Shown piece after piece: positions 59,758 through 64,000 of a DNA stretch of 64,000 bases (positions are counted from its first letter, which is position 1; the number at the start of each line of letters is the position of its first letter). The DNA is from Ziziphus jujuba (taxonomy: Eukaryota; Streptophyta; Magnoliopsida; Rosales; Rhamnaceae): contig NC_083384.1 of the NCBI RefSeq assembly GCF_031755915.1, positions 1,520,001 through 1,584,000 on the forward strand. Direction: 5' to 3'. The notes below the pieces were generated by a model that was not told the origin of the DNA, searched no databases, and was given only the letters and a program-made list of their open reading frames with translations. Both the position numbers and the translations under genes were made by a program.

Positions 59758-60870
59758 ATGATTTTTAAATCTTTTATACTAGGTAATCTAGTATCCTTAT
59801 GCATGAAGATAATCAATTCCGCCATGTGGTCAGACTCTAGTATGGATTTCTGACCACATTCACCATAGGGCCCTCTTATCTCTTCCTTCTTGAGCTCATG
59901 TTATGGAAGAAAGAGAAGAAGGAACCAAGAAGAAAATATCAGCAACAAACAATTTTATTACGGGATAGCTCATGATGTTCATATCAATCTATTTTATGCA
60001 TCTGCATCTAGCATTGGGCAAACCTCATACAATAACTGTCCTAGCTCTACCGTATCTTTTGTTTCATTTCTTATGGAACAATCACAAACATTTTTTTGAT
60101 TATGGATCTATTAATAGAAATTCAATTCGTAATCTTAGCATTCAATTTGTATTCCTGAATAATCTCATTTTTCAATTATTCAACCATTTGATTTAACCAA
60201 GTTCAATGTTAGTCAGATTAGTCAACGTTTATATGTTTCGATGCAAAAACAAGATGTTATTTGTAATAAGTAGTTTTGTTCGTTGGTTAATTGGTCACAT
60301 TTTATTCATGAAACAGGTTGGATCGGTATTAGTCTGGATACAGCAAAATAATTCTATTAGATCTAATGTACTTATTAGATATAATAAATACCTTGTGTTA
60401 GAATTGAGAAATTCTATGGCTCGAATCTTTAGTATTCTCTTATTTATTACATGTGTCTACTATTTAGGTAGAATACCGTCTCCCATTGTTACTAAGAAAC
60501 TGAAAGAAACCTCAAAAATGGAAGAAAGTGGGGAAAGTGAGGAAGAAACAGATGTATAAATTGAAACAACTTTAGAAACGAGGGGGACTAAACAGGAACA
60601 AGAGAGATCCACTGAAGAAGATCCTTCTTCTTCCTTGAAAAGGAGGATCCGGACAAAATCGATGAAATGGAAGAGATACGAGTGAATGGAAAGGAAAAAA
60701 CAAAGGATGAATTCCACTTTAAAGAGACACGCTATAAAAATAGGCCCATTTATGAAACTTATTATATGGATGTGGATGAAAATTAAGAAAATTCGAAGTT
60801 ATAAATATTTACAGAAAAAAAAAAGATCTACTTTGGGTTGAAAAACCTCTTGTTAATATTCTTTTTAACT
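59758..60870 (+). pseudogene. ycf1: ycf1 5' part at the inverted-repeat border
   Basis: Ycf1 (Tic214) is a plastid envelope translocon protein. ATG at 59758 gives MIFKSFILGNLVSLCMKIIN, then frameshifts. Clear pieces: [100 protein letters not shown] and an acidic stretch, ending near ILFNYK at about 60870. The break is the border of the inverted repeat and the small single-copy region (ndhF follows), so the partial ycf1 is probably a feature of the source plastome and not damage. Confidence 0.88.
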
Positions 60871-60964
60871 ATAAGTTTAGTTTAAATCTATAAATTGAAT
60901 AATTGATTGAGTTAACTTGAGTTAACTCAAGTTGAGTTAAGTTTTTTTTTTTTTAATAATTTGT

Positions 60965-63241
60965 TTATAAATTAAAAGAAAATAAAAAGTAAATTAATAA
61001 AAATATTAATACATAAGATATATAGACTAAGAGATAGGAAGAAATTCGACTGCCCCCCACATATTTGATACCTTCTCCTACGAAAAAACTCGCAATACCG
61101 ATACCATTTGTAATTCCATCAATTATTCGTTTATCAAAACAATGAGTTAGTTGAGCCAATCCTTTTATACCTTTAGTTAAACTTATTGCATAAAAAACAT
61201 CTATGTAACCATGATTATATGACCAATCATATATCCCATTTAATAGTTTTTCCCCAAGAATTTTTCTTTTTTGTTTAGGAATACTTTTAACAAATGAATT
61301 AAAGAAATTCAAATTTTGTAAAGAGGAATAAACCGGCTTATATAAAAAAGAGGCTATAAGGATTCTAAAAAAAACTGCACTGAATGAAAAAGTTGCGTTT
61401 GAAATAAATTCATACAAATCCACAAAAGCATTTGGATATGGATGTAAAAGGTTTATCACAAGATTTAACAATTTTGATAATATATCCAAATCCACAGTTT
61501 CTTGATTGAATTGATTGAAGAAAGGAATTCCTATTAATCCAATGAACAAAGTAAATAGTACTAATACAAGCATAGGAAATAGAGCATAGTATTGTCCAAT
61601 TCTTGCTGATATGAGAAAGTGTTCTTAGTTCCAAAATGACTAGTAGTAATAAAAGGGCGCATCATGCTTCTTAGATTACTATCAATTCGATATGCCTTTT
61701 TAGAAAAAAAAAAAAAGAAGCCCTTTCATTATTATTCATTGTTAATAAAGTTAATAAAGTAACATTTTTTAATAACTTTTTACCCTTTTTTACCCCATAG
61801 AGATATTGAATAGGACGATCTATTTTTTTTTTTCCACTGTAAGTTTGAAATTGAAGGTTTAAATGTCCTTCAAAAGTAAGTAAATAGATCCAAAACATAT
61901 AAAATGCAATTAAGCCAACTGTTGAATAAGCGATTATTGCAAAAATCGGCGAACAAAACCAACTATCACTAAGAATTTTATCTTTGGACCAAAAACACGG
62001 AAGGGGTGGAATACCACACAGAGAAAGTGTACCTACTAAAAACACAGCTTTTGTAATTGGTACATGTTTTCGTAAACCACCCATAAGAACCATATTCTAG
62101 CTTTATCTGGAGAATATCCAACAATTGTTTCATGGAATGAATAATTGATCCGGATCCTAAAAACAACAATGTTTTCAAATAAGCATGAGCAATCAAATGA
62201 AATAAAGCTGCTTGATAAGACCCCATACCTAGAGCCAACATCACATAACCCAATTGAGACATTGTAGAATAAGCTAAACCCCTCTTAATATGTTTTTGAG
62301 CAAGAGCTAAAGTGGCTCCTAAAAGTAATGTTATTATCCCAATAAAAGCTATTAGATTCATTATGAATGGTATAACTATAAAAAGTGGAAGAAGCCGAGC
62401 TATAAGAAAAATTATGGCTGCTACCATAGTAGCAGCGTGTATAAGAGCGGAAATAGGGGTAGGTCCTACCATAGCATCGGGTAACCATACATGAAAGGGG
62501 AATTGGGCAGATTTAGCAACTGCACCGGCAAATAATAGACAGGTACACAAAGTAACAACTAAAAAATCAACTTCGTTATTATCAACCATGTTATTGAATA
62601 TTTCAAACAAATCCCTAAATTCTAAACCACCCTTTATCCAACAAAAACATAAAATTCCTAATAATAACCTAAAATCCCCTACAAGATTAGTTACAAATGC
62701 CTTTTGACAAGCAGTTACCGCAATAGGTTGGGTGAAGCAAAAACCTATTAATAGCTAAGAACACATTCCAATTAATTCCCAAAAAAAAAGAAAAAAAGTA
62801 AATTTGTATAAAATTTGAACTAGTAATTAATCCTAACATTGAAGTATTAGAAAAACTTATATAAGCAAAAAATCTCAAATATCCCTAATCATGAGACATA
62901 TAATTATCACTATAAATAAGAACCATAGTTCCAACAATAGTGATTAATATTAAAATAAAAGAAGAAATTGGAACAATTAAATAGCCAAATTCTAAAGAAA
63001 AATCATTATTGATGGTCCACGACCATACAGATAGATAAATAGAACTGTTATTTATTTGTTGAATAAATATATGGGTGGAAAGAATCATAACTATACTTAA
63101 CAGTAAAACACTAGGAAAAACACACATACGGCGAAGATTTTTTACTGTCGTTGGAAAAAGTAGATGTCCTACTCTTATTAACATAGGAGTTGGAAGGAGA
63201 ATGAAAGGTATGATCCATCAATATTGATATGTATATTCCAT
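60965..63241 (-). pseudogene. ndhF: ndhF, nearly full length, decayed
   Basis: NdhF is a large proton-pumping membrane subunit of the plastid NDH complex. Start at 63241 (MEYTYQY) with a stop at codon 8. Open pieces: [120 protein letters not shown], and an intact last part 60965-61573 ending [13 protein letters not shown]. Small indels separate them. Full length otherwise. Confidence 0.9.
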
Positions 63242-64000
63242 AAAAATGAATCTTTTTATCTTAATTAATTGTATCTAATTCACCCGCTTTTATTTCTTTT
63301 GAAAATGGTCAGTTAATAAAAAAAGTTAAGATATATAAAATGGTCAGAATTTTCTAGCTTTAATTATTTTGAATCTTTCTCAACTACCTCGAAAATTTCA
63401 AATCAAGAGCTTAGAGTGGGTCAAACGATATGACCAAGTTACTAATGAAAAATAAATACTTTTTTTATTAAATTATTAAGTCAAATTTTATGAAGATACA
63501 AAAAATGAAAATTTAAATTTTTATTACTATTTTGTATTACAATAATTTATTTATATATATATATATATGGAGCAAGGATAAAAAGTTTCACCAAAAATAG
63601 TTTTTTATTGTGATATGAAGCATAAATAACCCTAATTTAACTCATATCAGAATCAGTAACGCATTTAAACCGATTGATTGTCTTCTATTTCAATAAAGGA
63701 CATTTTTGGGAAAGGTTATGATAAAGAAACTCTAACTCCAACACGTGACTTCATATAAAATTTAAAGAAGGAATTCCTAAAATAGCTTTTATAAATCCAT
63801 TTATCCCATATCTTTTCGTAGATTAACAACTACTCTCATTCTAATTTTTAAAATTTAATTCAATTTACTCATTTGTCGAGCTTCACCAATTAAATAAAAT
63901 GAATAATTAATAGAAACAAATTACTAAAGTTTCTTTTTTTTTTTAATAAAGATAGGGGTTGGGTTATTAAACATTTCGATGTATTTTATTCCATGTATAA
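63242..64000. other. ndhF upstream spacer (plastid single-copy)
   Basis: AT-rich spacer beyond the ndhF start with a TATATATATA run near 63552. In plastomes rpl32 would follow; it is not recognised before the window ends. Confidence 0.55.

Overview
The window looks like nuclear DNA of a flowering plant, probably a dicot. It is a patchwork of decayed plastid DNA (nuclear plastid DNA, NUPT) invaded repeatedly by one family of Ty3/gypsy LTR retrotransposons. The plastid genes are land-plant genes with land-plant introns, but nearly all carry stops, frameshifts or deletions. LTR elements, solo LTRs and target-site duplications sit inside them, which fits the nucleus and not a working plastome.

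Layout. 1-4341: a cluster of gypsy LTRs in both orientations; one is a solo LTR inside a small TRIM-like element. 4342-about 7390: plastid block A, inverted-repeat order (ndhB exon 1, rps7, rps12 3' exons, rps12-trnV spacer). About 7390-18523: block B, large single-copy order (accD, ycf4, cemA, petA), broken by a gypsy composite (8733-14872) and by a TGTTAG-type solo LTR inside ycf4. 18524-24249: a nearly complete gypsy element with a 1095-codon open frame. 24250-41906: block C (trnL-UAA, trnT, rps4, trnS-GGA, ycf3, psaA, psaB, rps14), with a reverse-strand gypsy element inside psaB. 41907-45391: a rearranged gypsy locus between two identical 84-bp repeats. 45392-about 53019: block D (petN, rpoB, rpoC1, rpoC2). 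About 53020-64000: block E (trnI, trnA, 23S, 4.5S, 5S, trnR, trnN, ycf1 5' part, ndhF), which crosses an inverted-repeat/small-single-copy border. Blocks A, B and E keep the usual plastome orientation; C and D are inverted relative to them.

The gypsy family primes with initiator-Met tRNA (TGGTATCAGAGC). Its LTRs run TGATGTGATTCCGCC...GGTTCGTATCA and are about 0.9-1.14 kb. The polyprotein C-terminus is encoded inside the 3' LTR, as known for CRM-type chromoviruses. Only the copy at 10020-14250 keeps RT, RNase H and integrase, and it is broken. Three other copies (20226-23513, 35484-38314 reverse, 42890-44277) share one scrambled pol: an integrase scrap, then an RT scrap, then the integrase C-terminus. 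The most economical reading is a non-autonomous gypsy lineage that multiplied with Gag, protease and this fixed chimeric pol. I consider this the most interesting feature of the window.

Limits: plastid genes were recognised from memory of their proteins, so deletion sizes are approximate. Element ends were placed by comparing copies by eye.
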